Positions 30,211-38,386 of a DNA stretch of 64,000 nucleotides are shown piece after piece. The stretch is from positions 310,001 through 374,000 of the forward strand of contig NZ_BMRF01000001.1 of the NCBI RefSeq assembly GCF_014648495.1, given 5' to 3'. The translations under genes were made by a program, and so were the position numbers. How positions within the stretch are numbered: position 1 is the stretch's first letter; each line of letters opens with the position of its first letter. The notes beneath the pieces were generated by a model. That model saw only the letters and a list, made by a program, of their open reading frames with translations. It made no database searches and had not been told where the DNA came from. Source of the stretch: Actinomadura cremea (GTDB lineage Bacteria > Actinomycetota > Actinomycetes > Streptosporangiales > Streptosporangiaceae).

Positions 30211-30990
30211 ATGACCCTCGACGACCAGGAGGGCCTCGAGAACAAGAACATCGTCGGCTCCGTCCTCAAGGCGTGCCGGCTCATGGAGTGCTTCACCCGG
30301 GAGACGCCCGCCCTCACGCTGAACGCGATGACGTCGGCCACGGGGATGAACAAGACGACGGTCCACCGGCTGGCCGCGACGCTGATCAAGGCGGGCTGGC
30401 TGGCCCGGGGCGACGGCGGCACCTACCGGCTCACCATGAAGCCCTTCCGGGTCGGCGCCGTCGCGCTCGCGGACCTCAGCCTCCGCGACGAGGCCGAGCC
30501 GTTCCTGCGCCACCTGGCCGACCGGTTCGGCGACACCGCCTACCTGATGATCCCGGGCCCGGAGGGGGCCGTCTGCGTCGAGCGGGCGCAGGGCAACAAC
30601 CCGGTCGTCGTCAACTCGGTGGGCGTCGGCACCGTCCTGCCGTACCACACCGCCGCCGGACCGGTCGTCCTGCTCGCCCACTCCGCCGAGCTGCGCGAAC
30701 GCTGGCTCGGCCGCGACCTCGACCAGTACACGTCCCACACGCTGACGGACGCCGAGCCGCTCGCCGCCCGGCTCGACGCGGTCCTCCGCGAGGGCTACGC
30801 GATCAGCGAGGAGGACTACCTGTACGGCGTCGGCGCCGTCGCCGCCCCGGTCCGGGACGCGCAGGACGAGGTCGTCGCCACGCTGAGCCTCGGCGGCGTG
30901 AACGCCGGGTTCCGCGGCCGCCGGCTGCTGGAGATCATCGAGGAGGTGACGTCCTCCGCCCGCGAACTGTCGTCCCGCCTGGGCCACTGA
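30211..30990 (+). CDS. IclR family transcriptional regulator
   Basis: 259 residues. The N-terminal winged helix (VGSVLKACRLMECFTRETPALTLNAM...GMNKTTVHRLAATLIKAGWLAR) is followed by the IclR effector domain with DTAYLMIPGPEGAVCVERAQGNNPV and LPYHTAAGPVVLLA. Effectors in this family are usually small organic acids of the controlled pathway. Placement beside the flavoprotein and the divergent lyase/hydratase/transport operon, plus two matching palindromes, makes it the probable pathway regulator. Start ATG 30211 has GGGAGAG upstream. Confidence 0.93.
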   Translation: MTLDDQEGLENKNIVGSVLKACRLMECFTRETPALTLNAMTSATGMNKTTVHRLAATLIKAGWLARGDGGTYRLTMKPFRVGAVALADLSLRDEAEPFLRHLADRFGDTAYLMIPGPEGAVCVERAQGNNPVVVNSVGVGTVLPYHTAAGPVVLLAHSAELRERWLGRDLDQYTSHTLTDAEPLAARLDAVLREGYAISEEDYLYGVGAVAAPVRDAQDEVVATLSLGGVNAGFRGRRLLEIIEEVTSSARELSSRLGH

Positions 30991-31059
30991 CCACCCGCCA
31001 CCGACCAGCGACCACCGACCACCGATTCGCCTGATCGAACTCTCGCAAGGAGCGCGCAC

Positions 31060-31467
<408 letters not shown>

Positions 31468-31502
31468 CGGCGCACCCCGCCGGAGCCGTCCGCCGGCGCC
31501 GA

Positions 31503-31526
31503 CCGCGTCCGCGTCCGCGTCCGCGT
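31503..31526. repeat. Hexamer repeat CCGCGT x4
   Basis: Four exact copies of CCGCGT lie in the short convergent gap between the ohr and sulfotransferase genes. It is simple sequence, probably slippage-derived. Confidence 0.8.
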
Positions 31527-31529
31527 CCG

Positions 31530-32693
31530 TCAGGGCACCAGTCCCGCGAAGCGTTCGTCGACCTCGGCGGGAGCGAGGCCGAAGTCCGCGAGAGAGTAGC
31601 GGTGCGCCGGACGGGCGGCGCCGCCGATGCTCTCGGCCTGCAGCCGCTCCATCGCGGTGCGGGCGCCGTCCCCGAATGGCAGCCCGAACCGCGCGTAGAC
31701 GGACTCGACCGTCCCGATCGGGTCGCGCACGAAGTCGTCGTAGTGGACGTCCGCGAACCGCGCGGGATCGTGCCGGGCGCGCTCGGCGCGGAAGCCCTCG
31801 AGGCCGCGGGCCCACAGGTCGAGCTGGTCGCGGCCGATCGTCGCCCCCGTGAAGGCGTCCGACCAGCCCTCGGTGGCGTGCGCGGCGAGGCTGCACATCG
31901 ACGCCATCGCGGTGCGCGGCTCCCGGTGCGTCTGCACGATCAGCGCGTCCGGGTAGACCTCCAGGAGGGCGTCGAGCGCGAACAGATGGCTCGGGTTCTT
32001 CAGCACCCAGCGGCGCCCGGGGTCGTTCATGCCGATCAGCCGCAGGTTGCGGCGGTGCCTGCGGTACGCGGGCGTCCAGTCCTGCCCGGCGAGCCAGGAC
32101 GAGTAGGTCGGCAGGTGCGCGAGGCACTCGAACGAGATCGACCGCATGTTCTGCCGGAGCAGCTGCCAGCACTCCTCGACCGTGTCGGCCGCGATGTAGT
32201 GCACGCCCATGAACTCGGGGTTGTCGATGTGGTGCCGCCGGTACTGCGCGTCGATCGCCCGGTAGATCGGGTCGGCGGCCCAGGCGTCGCGCGGCGGGCG
32301 CGGCTGCGGGACCTCGGCCAGCCACACCTCGAGGCCCTGGTGGGCGGGGTCGGCGGTGAGCAGCCGGTGCAGCGCGGTGGTGCCGGTGCGCGGCAGCCCG
32401 GTGACGAAGATCGGACGTTCCAGGGGCGCGTCCGCGTGCCCGGGGTGGCGCCGCCACGCCGCCTCCGACCACAGCCGGGCGGCGAGGGCGCCGCGCAGGA
32501 ACGAGCGCTGCGCCTTGTTGCCGGCCGGGGTGAGCGCGGCGTCGCGGGCGTACGACTCCAGCAGCACGTCGAGGCCGTCGGAGTAGTCGTCGGCGCCGAA
32601 GTCGTCCAGGCCGGTGATCTTGCGGGCGGAGGCGTGCAGGTCCTCGACGGTGCCGAGGGTCGCGCGTCCGGACGGCGCTGCGCCTTCTCTCAC
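31530..32693 (-). CDS. Sulfotransferase family protein
   Basis: 387 residues. PAPS binding is indicated by the 5'-phosphosulfate loop RPIFVTGLPRTGTTALHRLL (about 116-135) and the 3'-phosphate motif IVQTHREPRTAMASMCSL. It belongs to the actinobacterial group (Sulfotransfer_3-like) often found in lipid or steroid-type gene sets; members may transfer sulfate or act in unrelated chemistry. The start GTG at 32693 has AAAGGAG at ideal spacing and lies 11 bases after the SDR stop; upstream extension into the SDR gene is rejected. Confidence 0.88.
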   Translation of the reverse strand: MREGAAPSGRATLGTVEDLHASARKITGLDDFGADDYSDGLDVLLESYARDAALTPAGNKAQRSFLRGALAARLWSEAAWRRHPGHADAPLERPIFVTGLPRTGTTALHRLLTADPAHQGLEVWLAEVPQPRPPRDAWAADPIYRAIDAQYRRHHIDNPEFMGVHYIAADTVEECWQLLRQNMRSISFECLAHLPTYSSWLAGQDWTPAYRRHRRNLRLIGMNDPGRRWVLKNPSHLFALDALLEVYPDALIVQTHREPRTAMASMCSLAAHATEGWSDAFTGATIGRDQLDLWARGLEGFRAERARHDPARFADVHYDDFVRDPIGTVESVYARFGLPFGDGARTAMERLQAESIGGAARPAHRYSLADFGLAPAEVDERFAGLVP

Positions 32694-32704
32694 GGCGGCT
32701 CCTT

Positions 32705-33532
32705 TCAGTGGTGCCATTCGCCGCAGTTGACGTCGAGGCACTGCCCGGTGACGGCGCGGGCGAGCGGGGACAGCAGGAACATCACGGTGTCGGCGATCTC
32801 GTCGGGCTCGGGGAGCCGGCCCAGGTCGGTGGTCGCGGCCGCCTCCTCGTACACGGTCCGCGTCGGGACGTCCCGCTGCCGGGCGATCTGCTTGAAGTAC
32901 CACTTGAGGTTCGGGGCCCAGATGTAGCCGGGGGCGACGGTGTTGACGCGGATCCCCCGGGGCCCGAGTTCCGTGGCGAGGCTCTGCGCCATCGACAGCA
33001 GCGCCGACTTGGCCATCTTGTAGGCGCCGTACGTGCGGCGGGAGTGCCGCAGCACCGCCGAGTTGACCATCACGACGGAGCCGCCGCGCTCCGCGAGCGT
33101 GGGCGCCAGCAGGCGGGTGAGCCGCAGCGCGGCCAGCACGTTCGTCTCGAAGCCCGCGCGGACGGCGTCCAGGTCGACCGTCAGGAGATCCTCCAGCGGC
33201 GGCGTCGCGAAGGCGTTGTTAACCAGGCCGTCCACCCGCCCGAACGTCTCCAGGGCGGCGCCGGCCAGCCGGTCGCAGGCGGCCTCGTCCCGGATGTCGG
33301 TCGGGACGGCCAGCGCGCGGCGGCCGAGCTTCTCGACCTCGGCGGCGACCTCGGCGAGCCGCTCCTCGTCGCGCGCGGCCAGCACCAGGTCGGCGCCCGC
33401 GGCGGCGCAGCGCACGGCGAGGGAGCGGCCGAGGCCGGGGCCGACGCCGGACACGACGACGACGCGGTCGGCCAGCGGCGCGGTCAGGTCCATGCCCGAG
33501 CCGTTCGGGGACGTGCCGTTCGGGGCCGTCAT
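32705..33532 (-). CDS. SDR family oxidoreductase
   Basis: 275-residue short-chain dehydrogenase. VVVSGVGPGLGRSLA is the NAD(P)-binding TGxxxGxG variant, NNAFATPP the NNAG-like turn, and NSAVLRHSRRTYGAYKMAK supplies the catalytic Ser and YxxxK. An insertion after the active site (APNLKWYFKQIARQRDVPTRTVYEE) resembles SDRs of steroid/terpenoid catabolic clusters. It overlaps the DUF1214 gene by ATGA and is co-transcribed with the sulfotransferase. Confidence 0.93.
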   Translation of the reverse strand: MTAPNGTSPNGSGMDLTAPLADRVVVVSGVGPGLGRSLAVRCAAAGADLVLAARDEERLAEVAAEVEKLGRRALAVPTDIRDEAACDRLAGAALETFGRVDGLVNNAFATPPLEDLLTVDLDAVRAGFETNVLAALRLTRLLAPTLAERGGSVVMVNSAVLRHSRRTYGAYKMAKSALLSMAQSLATELGPRGIRVNTVAPGYIWAPNLKWYFKQIARQRDVPTRTVYEEAAATTDLGRLPEPDEIADTVMFLLSPLARAVTGQCLDVNCGEWHH

Positions 33533-34758
33533 CCGAGCATCCGGCGGGCGACGGCGACCTGGCGGGCCGCGATCCGGTCGCGCCACTCGTCCGGGGTGAC
33601 GCGCTGGCGCTCGTGGTGCGGCAGCCGGTCGGGCAGTTCGTCGAACGGCATCACCTCGACGGACGGGCCGTCGGCCGGGGTGAGGTCGCGGGCGAGCCGC
33701 TGCCAGCGGAACTGCAGGAAGCCGCGCCGGTGCCCGGTGCACTCGATCCAGTTCGCGAGGCCGGGGTTCCGCTCGCCGACCACGTAGCGGATCATGCCGT
33801 CCGGGTCGACGCGGGCCTGGTCGGCGGTGAGGCTGGTCTGGTGGTTGATGTAGTCCAGCGACACGTACCACATGCTCCCGAGCTGGAACCCCTGGTAGGG
33901 GGCCACGGCGCGGTCGGCGGCCGGGCACGTGATCACCATGACCTCGTCGTCGGCGAGGTCGTAGTGCCCGACGGACGAGAACTGCGTCGTGAGCCCGCCG
34001 GGGGTGCTGCGCGGTTCGGTCAGCGTGTTGACCGGCAGCCGCAGGTAGTGCCATTCGGGAAACGCCAGGAACGTGCGGATCCGGGCCACCAGCATCCGGC
34101 CCGCCATGTCGAACCGCTTGGCCATCGCGGCGGCCGGGACCGGGGGCGGGGACGTGCCGAGCGTGTCGGCGCGGTGGATCCGGATCTCGCCCGGCCGCTC
34201 GTTCGTCCAGTCGCTGAACACCTCGCGGGCGATCAGCATCGCCGAGCCGGGGGCGAGCGCGACGTAGCCGGGGCCCGCGTCCGGGCGCGGCGGGCCGAAC
34301 GTCACCCGGTACTCGCCGTCCGGGCCGATGTCCAGCTCGCGGTCGTCGAAGGCGTTCAGGCTGTCGGGCGACGAGGTCGGCGAGTAGTCGCCGTTCATCA
34401 CCTGGAAGCTGAGGTCGGCGGTGGTGCCGCGGCGTCCGGTGACGACGTACTCGGCGTCGTCGCGGAGGTAGGCGTGGAAGTACAGCGTGTCGGGGTTGTC
34501 GAGGCCCAGCTTGGAGTAGGGGCCGGTCGACGCGGCGAAGAAGGGGAAGTCACGCTGGTAGGCGCCCACCATGTGCAGGCACGCCTTGATGCTTCCGGCG
34601 AGGTAGTCGAGGCCCTCGGCCAGGTCCTGCTCGGTGCGGACGTGCGGTGCGGTGCGGATGACGCGTTCGGCCTCGGCGACCGCCGCCGCGAAGTTCCGCG
34701 TGGCGGCGGTGTCCGGGTCGGCGTCGGGCTGGACTGACTGGGTCGGTTCGGTGGTCAC
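33529..34758 (-). CDS. DUF1214 domain protein
   Basis: 409 residues of the DUF1214 family, whose members occur with lipid- and sterol-related genes. Conserved blocks include SKLGLDNPDTLYFHAYLRDD, FQVMNGDY and the C-terminal GFQLGSMWYVSLDYINHQTSLT. No catalytic motif is recognised. The start chosen is GTG 34758 with GAGGAG upstream; the open frame extends to 34851 through the operator and is unlikely to be translated. First gene of a three-gene operon with the SDR and sulfotransferase. Confidence 0.85.
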   Translation of the reverse strand: MTTEPTQSVQPDADPDTAATRNFAAAVAEAERVIRTAPHVRTEQDLAEGLDYLAGSIKACLHMVGAYQRDFPFFAASTGPYSKLGLDNPDTLYFHAYLRDDAEYVVTGRRGTTADLSFQVMNGDYSPTSSPDSLNAFDDRELDIGPDGEYRVTFGPPRPDAGPGYVALAPGSAMLIAREVFSDWTNERPGEIRIHRADTLGTSPPPVPAAAMAKRFDMAGRMLVARIRTFLAFPEWHYLRLPVNTLTEPRSTPGGLTTQFSSVGHYDLADDEVMVITCPAADRAVAPYQGFQLGSMWYVSLDYINHQTSLTADQARVDPDGMIRYVVGERNPGLANWIECTGHRRGFLQFRWQRLARDLTPADGPSVEVMPFDELPDRLPHHERQRVTPDEWRDRIAARQVAVARRMLG

Positions 34759-34825
34759 CGGGCTCCTCGGGTTGGCGGCACGGCCCGCGCCGGCGCACGG
34801 CGGATCATCGGCTGTGGCCCGGATG

Positions 34826-34841
34826 GTAGAACGTGTTCTAC
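34826..34841. promoter_or_regulatory. KstR-like palindrome before the DUF1214 operon
   Basis: GTAGAACGTGTTCTAC is a perfect palindrome 68 bases upstream of the DUF1214 start. Its core TAGAACGTGTTCTA fits TNNAACNNGTTNNA, the known KstR (TetR family) motif of sterol catabolism genes. No kstR gene is in the window. Confidence 0.6.
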
Positions 34842-34893
34842 CCAGGGTCAACGGGGCCGGGCGCCGCGACCGCCGCGGGGCCTCGCGGGTGCG

Positions 34894-35367
34894 TCAGGCG
34901 GCGCCGGGCGGCGCGGTCGTGAACTTCAGGCTCGGCATGTCGTCCAGCGACACCGTGTACTCGTACGTGCGCACGTGCCCGGTCCGCTCGACGAGCCACC
35001 GGCCGTCCTCCCCGCGCACGTAGGCGTCGGTGTAGTGCGCGGCGCCCCGGATCATCAGCCGGGCCTCGGGGATGATGACGGAGTCGTCCAGCGCCCAGAC
35101 GCCCGTCGCCCGATCGCCGGCCACGTCGATCTCGGACTGCCCGGCGGTGTGCGTGGTGATGCTGCCGGGCCCGAGGTTGGCGCGCATGTAGTCGACGATG
35201 GCGTCCCGCCCCTCCAGCCGCAGCGTCCGCCCGAGCACGGGGGTGTCGTACTCCGCGACGGCGTCCGGAGTGAAGACCTCGGCGAACTCGTCCCACAGCT
35301 TGAGGTCGACGCAGCGCAGGTAACGGTGCTTCAGCCGGCGGATCTCTTCCAGTGCGACCAAATCCAT
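34894..35367 (-). CDS. SnoaL-like/NTF2 fold protein
   Basis: 157 residues with the SnoaL_4 start ALEEIRRLKHRYLRCVDLKLWDEFAEVFTPDA, then LEGRDAIVDYMRANLGPG and GEDGRWLVERTGHVRTYEY. The fold is a cone-shaped pocket found in ketosteroid isomerase-like proteins, polyketide cyclases and aromatic dioxygenase beta subunits. The enzyme role is unassigned. The start ATG 35367 is chosen; a GTG two codons earlier is possible. It is separated from the DUF1214 gene by 135 bases and has its own KstR-like site. Confidence 0.88.
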   Translation of the reverse strand: MDLVALEEIRRLKHRYLRCVDLKLWDEFAEVFTPDAVAEYDTPVLGRTLRLEGRDAIVDYMRANLGPGSITTHTAGQSEIDVAGDRATGVWALDDSVIIPEARLMIRGAAHYTDAYVRGEDGRWLVERTGHVRTYEYTVSLDDMPSLKFTTAPPGAA

Positions 35368-35400
35368 GTGCACAGCCTGCTCGCCGCACGCCGATTAAGC

Positions 35401-35414
35401 AATAACAAGTTCTA
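35401..35414. promoter_or_regulatory. Second KstR-like site, before the SnoaL gene
   Basis: AATAACAAGTTCTA fits WNNAACNNGTTNNW and lies 34 bases upstream of the SnoaL-like start, in the divergent gap with ltrA. It is less symmetric than the 34826 site. Confidence 0.4.
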
Positions 35415-35483
35415 CTAACCGGAATCACACACGGCGACGACTACGATGCCGAATGTGATGTCATCGACGGGGGCGGGGGCCCG

Positions 35484-36674
35484 GTGAGCGAGGCAGGCGG
35501 GCGGAGCGGGGCGCTGCGGCGGTCGATGCGGGCGCGCGACCCCGGCGAGGAGCATCGGGCGGCGACGCCGCTGGAGCTGCTGTTCGACCTGACGTTCGTG
35601 GTCGCCGTCGCGCAGGCCGCCGCCGGGCTCCACCACGAACTGGCCGAGGGCCACCTGGCGTCGGGGCTCCTCGGCTACGTCGCGGTGTTCTTCGCGATCT
35701 GGTGGGCCTGGATGAACTTCACCTGGTTCGCCTCCGCCTACGACACCGACGACGCCCTCTACCGGGTCCTGACCCTGGTGCAGATGGGCGGGGTGCTCGT
35801 CCTCGCCGCCGGGGTCGAGGAGGCGCTCACCGACTACGACTTCGCCCTCGTGACGATCGGCTACGTCGTCATGCGGGCGGCGATGATCGTGCAGTGGCTC
35901 CGCGCCGCCGCCGAGCACCCGGCCGGTCGTTCCGCCACGCTGCGCTACGCGGCCGGGATCGCGCTCGTCCAGGCCGGCTGGGTCGGACGGCTCTGGCTGC
36001 CGGACGACCTCGCCATGATCGGCTTCGCCGTGCTGGTGGTCGCGGAGCTCGCGGTGCCGTCGTGGGCGGAGGCCCGCGGCCGGATGACCAGCTGGCATCC
36101 CGGGCACATCGCCGAACGGTACGGGCTGTTCACGATCATCGTGCTCGGCGAGGTCATCCTCGCGACGCTCACGGGCGTGCGGGCGGTGTCGTCCGAGCAC
36201 GGCTTCTCCGCCCCGGTCGTCCTGATCGCGGTCGGCGGCCTGCTGCTGGTGTTCGCGCTCTGGTGGCTCTACTTCGCCGGCGCGAGGCAGGAACTGCCGT
36301 CGCTGCGCGTCGCGCTGATGTGGGGCTACGGGCACTACCTGGTGTTCGCGTCGATCGCCGCGATCGGCGCGGGCCTGGAGGCCGCGCTGGACGTCACCGA
36401 GCACCACGCGCACGTGTCCGAGCGGGCCGTCGCACTCGCCGTCGCCGTGCCGGTGGCGGTGTTCCTGCTGGTCCTGGTGCCGCTGCAGCACCTCGTCCGG
36501 GCGGGCGCGATCGTCCACCGCCTGCTCATCCTCACCGGGGCCGCCGCCGTCGTCGCGCTCGGGCTCGCCGCCCCGGAGACCGGCCTCGGCGGCGCGGTGC
36601 TCGGAATGGGCCTGGCGGCCGGGGCCCTCGTCGCCCTGTGCACAACCGCCGACCACCGCCACACGACGACCTGA
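35484..36674 (+). CDS. Low temperature requirement protein A (LtrA) family
   Basis: 396-residue polytopic membrane protein with about ten helices. ATPLELLFDLTFVVAVAQAA and YVAVFFAIWWAWMNFTWFASAYDTDDALYR are the LtrA signature; IAERYGLFTIIVLGEVILA is the conserved central motif. The family was named from a cold-sensitive Listeria mutant and its molecular role is unclear. The start is GTG 35484 with a G-rich upstream stretch; no better start exists. Confidence 0.92.
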   Translation: MSEAGGRSGALRRSMRARDPGEEHRAATPLELLFDLTFVVAVAQAAAGLHHELAEGHLASGLLGYVAVFFAIWWAWMNFTWFASAYDTDDALYRVLTLVQMGGVLVLAAGVEEALTDYDFALVTIGYVVMRAAMIVQWLRAAAEHPAGRSATLRYAAGIALVQAGWVGRLWLPDDLAMIGFAVLVVAELAVPSWAEARGRMTSWHPGHIAERYGLFTIIVLGEVILATLTGVRAVSSEHGFSAPVVLIAVGGLLLVFALWWLYFAGARQELPSLRVALMWGYGHYLVFASIAAIGAGLEAALDVTEHHAHVSERAVALAVAVPVAVFLLVLVPLQHLVRAGAIVHRLLILTGAAAVVALGLAAPETGLGGAVLGMGLAAGALVALCTTADHRHTTT

Positions 36675-36740
36675 GGCAGCGGACAAGGCATTATCCGGCC
36701 GCCGCAGATCGGAGCCCGCATCACCGGCGGGTGCCTCGGG

Positions 36741-37232
36741 TCAGCCGAGCAGGGCGTTGATCGCCTGGTCGATCAGCAGGTCGATCGCCAGCCGGACGAT
36801 CTCCTTGAAGATCGGGATCTCCAGGAGCGAGGCCCCGAACGTCACGACGGCCGTCGCGATCGCCTGCGCGATCGCGATCGCGAGCATGATCAGCTGGATG
36901 ATCACGTTGATCTTCAACGCGAGCACGATGCCCGCGCACAGGAAGAACGCCGCACCGACGAGCGTCGCGCCCGTCGCGGCGTCCTCCAGGACCGACTTCG
37001 GCGAGTCCTCCCCGCCCCACGCCGTGCGGAACGCCTCGATGTCGTCGCCCTTGTTCGCCGACATCACCTGCTGCGCCGCGCCGTCCGCGTCGGCGACCAC
37101 GCCCTGGACCTTCCCGGAGAACTCCATCCAGGTCGACCCGAGCTCGAACAGCTTCGTCTCGTCCGCCTCGGGCCACGTGTAGCCCAGCATGCCCAGCAGC
37201 GAGATCAGCTCGCCCGGAAGCTGCAGTCCCAT
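36741..37232 (-). CDS. WXG100-like/CpnT-N-like domain protein, stand-alone
   Basis: 163 residues. GLQLPGELISLLGMLGYTWPEADETKLFELGSTW is the N-terminal helical domain seen at the start of large actinobacterial polymorphic toxins resembling the CpnT N-terminus. A second half carries three hydrophobic stretches (VGAAFFLCAGIVLAL, IIQLIMLAIAIAQAIATAVV, IVRLAIDLLIDQAINALL). In many loci a linker and toxin domain follow, but here the protein stops. It may be a truncated carrier or a complete accessory protein. It is third in a minus-strand trio with YbaB and a WXG100 protein. Confidence 0.75.
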   Translation of the reverse strand: MGLQLPGELISLLGMLGYTWPEADETKLFELGSTWMEFSGKVQGVVADADGAAQQVMSANKGDDIEAFRTAWGGEDSPKSVLEDAATGATLVGAAFFLCAGIVLALKINVIIQLIMLAIAIAQAIATAVVTFGASLLEIPIFKEIVRLAIDLLIDQAINALLG

Positions 37233-37261
37233 GTCACCCCACCGGCCGGGTCAGAGCGCCG

Positions 37262-37684
37262 TCACTTGCGGCCGACCTTGGAAATGGCGTCGTTGAACGC
37301 CTGGCTGATCATCGACATCTGGCGCAGGCTCTCGTTCTGGATCTCCTCGACCTGCTTGCCGAGCCGCTCGGTGTCCACCGCCTGGCCCGCCGCCTCGGCG
37401 GCGTTGGTCCGCAGGTCGTCGAGCGCGGCGTTCGCGGCGGTCACCAGGTGCTCGCCCAGCTCCTCCGCCGACAGCCGCATCGCGCGCGGGTTGATCTCGA
37501 CCTTCTTGAGCCGGCCGCCCGACACCGCGGTGACCTTCACCCGGCCCTCGCCCGCCTCACCGACGCCCTCGACGGGCTCGGCGTCGGCCGCGGGGGCTGC
37601 GGCCGCCCCGCCCTGGCGCATCGACTCGAGCGCCTTGCGCGCCTCGGTCAGCATGCGGTCGAGGTCGTTGCTCGCAGAGTCCAC
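37262..37684 (-). CDS. YbaB/EbfC family nucleoid-associated protein
   Basis: 140 residues. GRVKVTAVSGGRLKKVEINPRAMRLSAEELGEHLVTAANAALDDLR is the YbaB core. An N-terminal helix (LDRMLTEARKALESMRQ) and a C-terminal helix extend it. Short YbaB proteins are typical companions of WXG100 and toxin genes in actinomycetes, distinct from the housekeeping copy next to recR. The start is GTG 37684 with AAAGG upstream. Confidence 0.85.
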   Translation of the reverse strand: MDSASNDLDRMLTEARKALESMRQGGAAAAPAADAEPVEGVGEAGEGRVKVTAVSGGRLKKVEINPRAMRLSAEELGEHLVTAANAALDDLRTNAAEAAGQAVDTERLGKQVEEIQNESLRQMSMISQAFNDAISKVGRK

Positions 37685-37814
37685 GGAACCGCACCTTTCT
37701 TGATCAGCCCGTCGATCAGGATCCTAGCCACCGAAGGCCCCAGACGCGACATATACCCGACGCCCGGTCAGGGGCCCGGTCACGGACGACGGGGCGCCTT
37801 TCCGGCCCGTCCGG

Positions 37815-38165
37815 TCACACGGCCTGGACGCCGCTCCCGTTCAGCGCGGCCGAGATCGACGTGACGTCCCCGACCATCTGCTGCTCGGACTTCTCGTGGT
37901 TGTCGGCCATCGCGGTCAGCTTCTCGCCGTACCCCGTCAGTTCCTCGGCGGACCCGGTGAACGACTCGTCCGCCTGCGCCTCGATGGCCGTGTACGACTC
38001 GCCGATCAGCATGCCGATGTCGTCGCCGCCCCACGGCTGCCCCATGCCCTGCACGGTCGACTTCAGCCCCGACCACTCCTGCGTGAGCTTGTCGCCCGCC
38101 GCCGACAGCGCCTTCGCCGCGCTGCGCAGCGTCTCCGGCCGAACCTCGTAACCATTGACGGTCAT
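37815..38165 (-). CDS. WXG100 family secreted protein
   Basis: 116-residue helical protein. LTQEWSGLKSTVQGMGQPWGGDDIGML contains the WxG-type turn between two helices, as in ESAT-6/CFP-10-like substrates of type VII secretion. The downstream part (NHEKSEQQMVGDVTSISAAL) is helical with hydroxylated residues. The start chosen is ATG 38165; GTG 38171 is an alternative. It heads the trio ending at 36741 and diverges from the deaminase toxin module. Confidence 0.82.
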   Translation of the reverse strand: MTVNGYEVRPETLRSAAKALSAAGDKLTQEWSGLKSTVQGMGQPWGGDDIGMLIGESYTAIEAQADESFTGSAEELTGYGEKLTAMADNHEKSEQQMVGDVTSISAALNGSGVQAV

Positions 38166-38290
38166 CGTCACCCCGAGTCCACCGTGGCTTGCATTGCAGG
38201 AGCCAAGTATAAACGCGACACTTCTCCCGTCCAGCGAGCGGAATGCCCGGCTTTGTACTGCCGGGCACCGTGATCACGAGAGGTGGGCGC

Positions 38291-38386
38291 ATGACCTGGC
38301 CGGATCACCGCACGGAAATGCCGCATCCCCAGCACCGGGCGGGCCGCGCCGGCCGGACCGCCACTCGCACCGGCGAACGGCGATGA
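38291..38386 (+). CDS. Short leader ORF coupled to the deaminase gene
   Basis: A 31-codon frame (ATG 38291) has GAGAGGTGG six bases upstream and ends in ATGA overlapping the downstream start at 38383. The peptide is Arg/His/Pro-rich with no known motif. Because the downstream gene lacks a ribosome binding site, this leader could drive its translation. It may instead be the remnant of a longer toxin N-terminus. Confidence 0.35.
   Translation: MTWPDHRTEMPHPQHRAGRAGRTATRTGERR

Noticed and set aside
31503-31526. CCGCGT repeats as a CRISPR or VNTR-type signal
   Set aside because: Only four six-base units with no spacers; simple slippage sequence.
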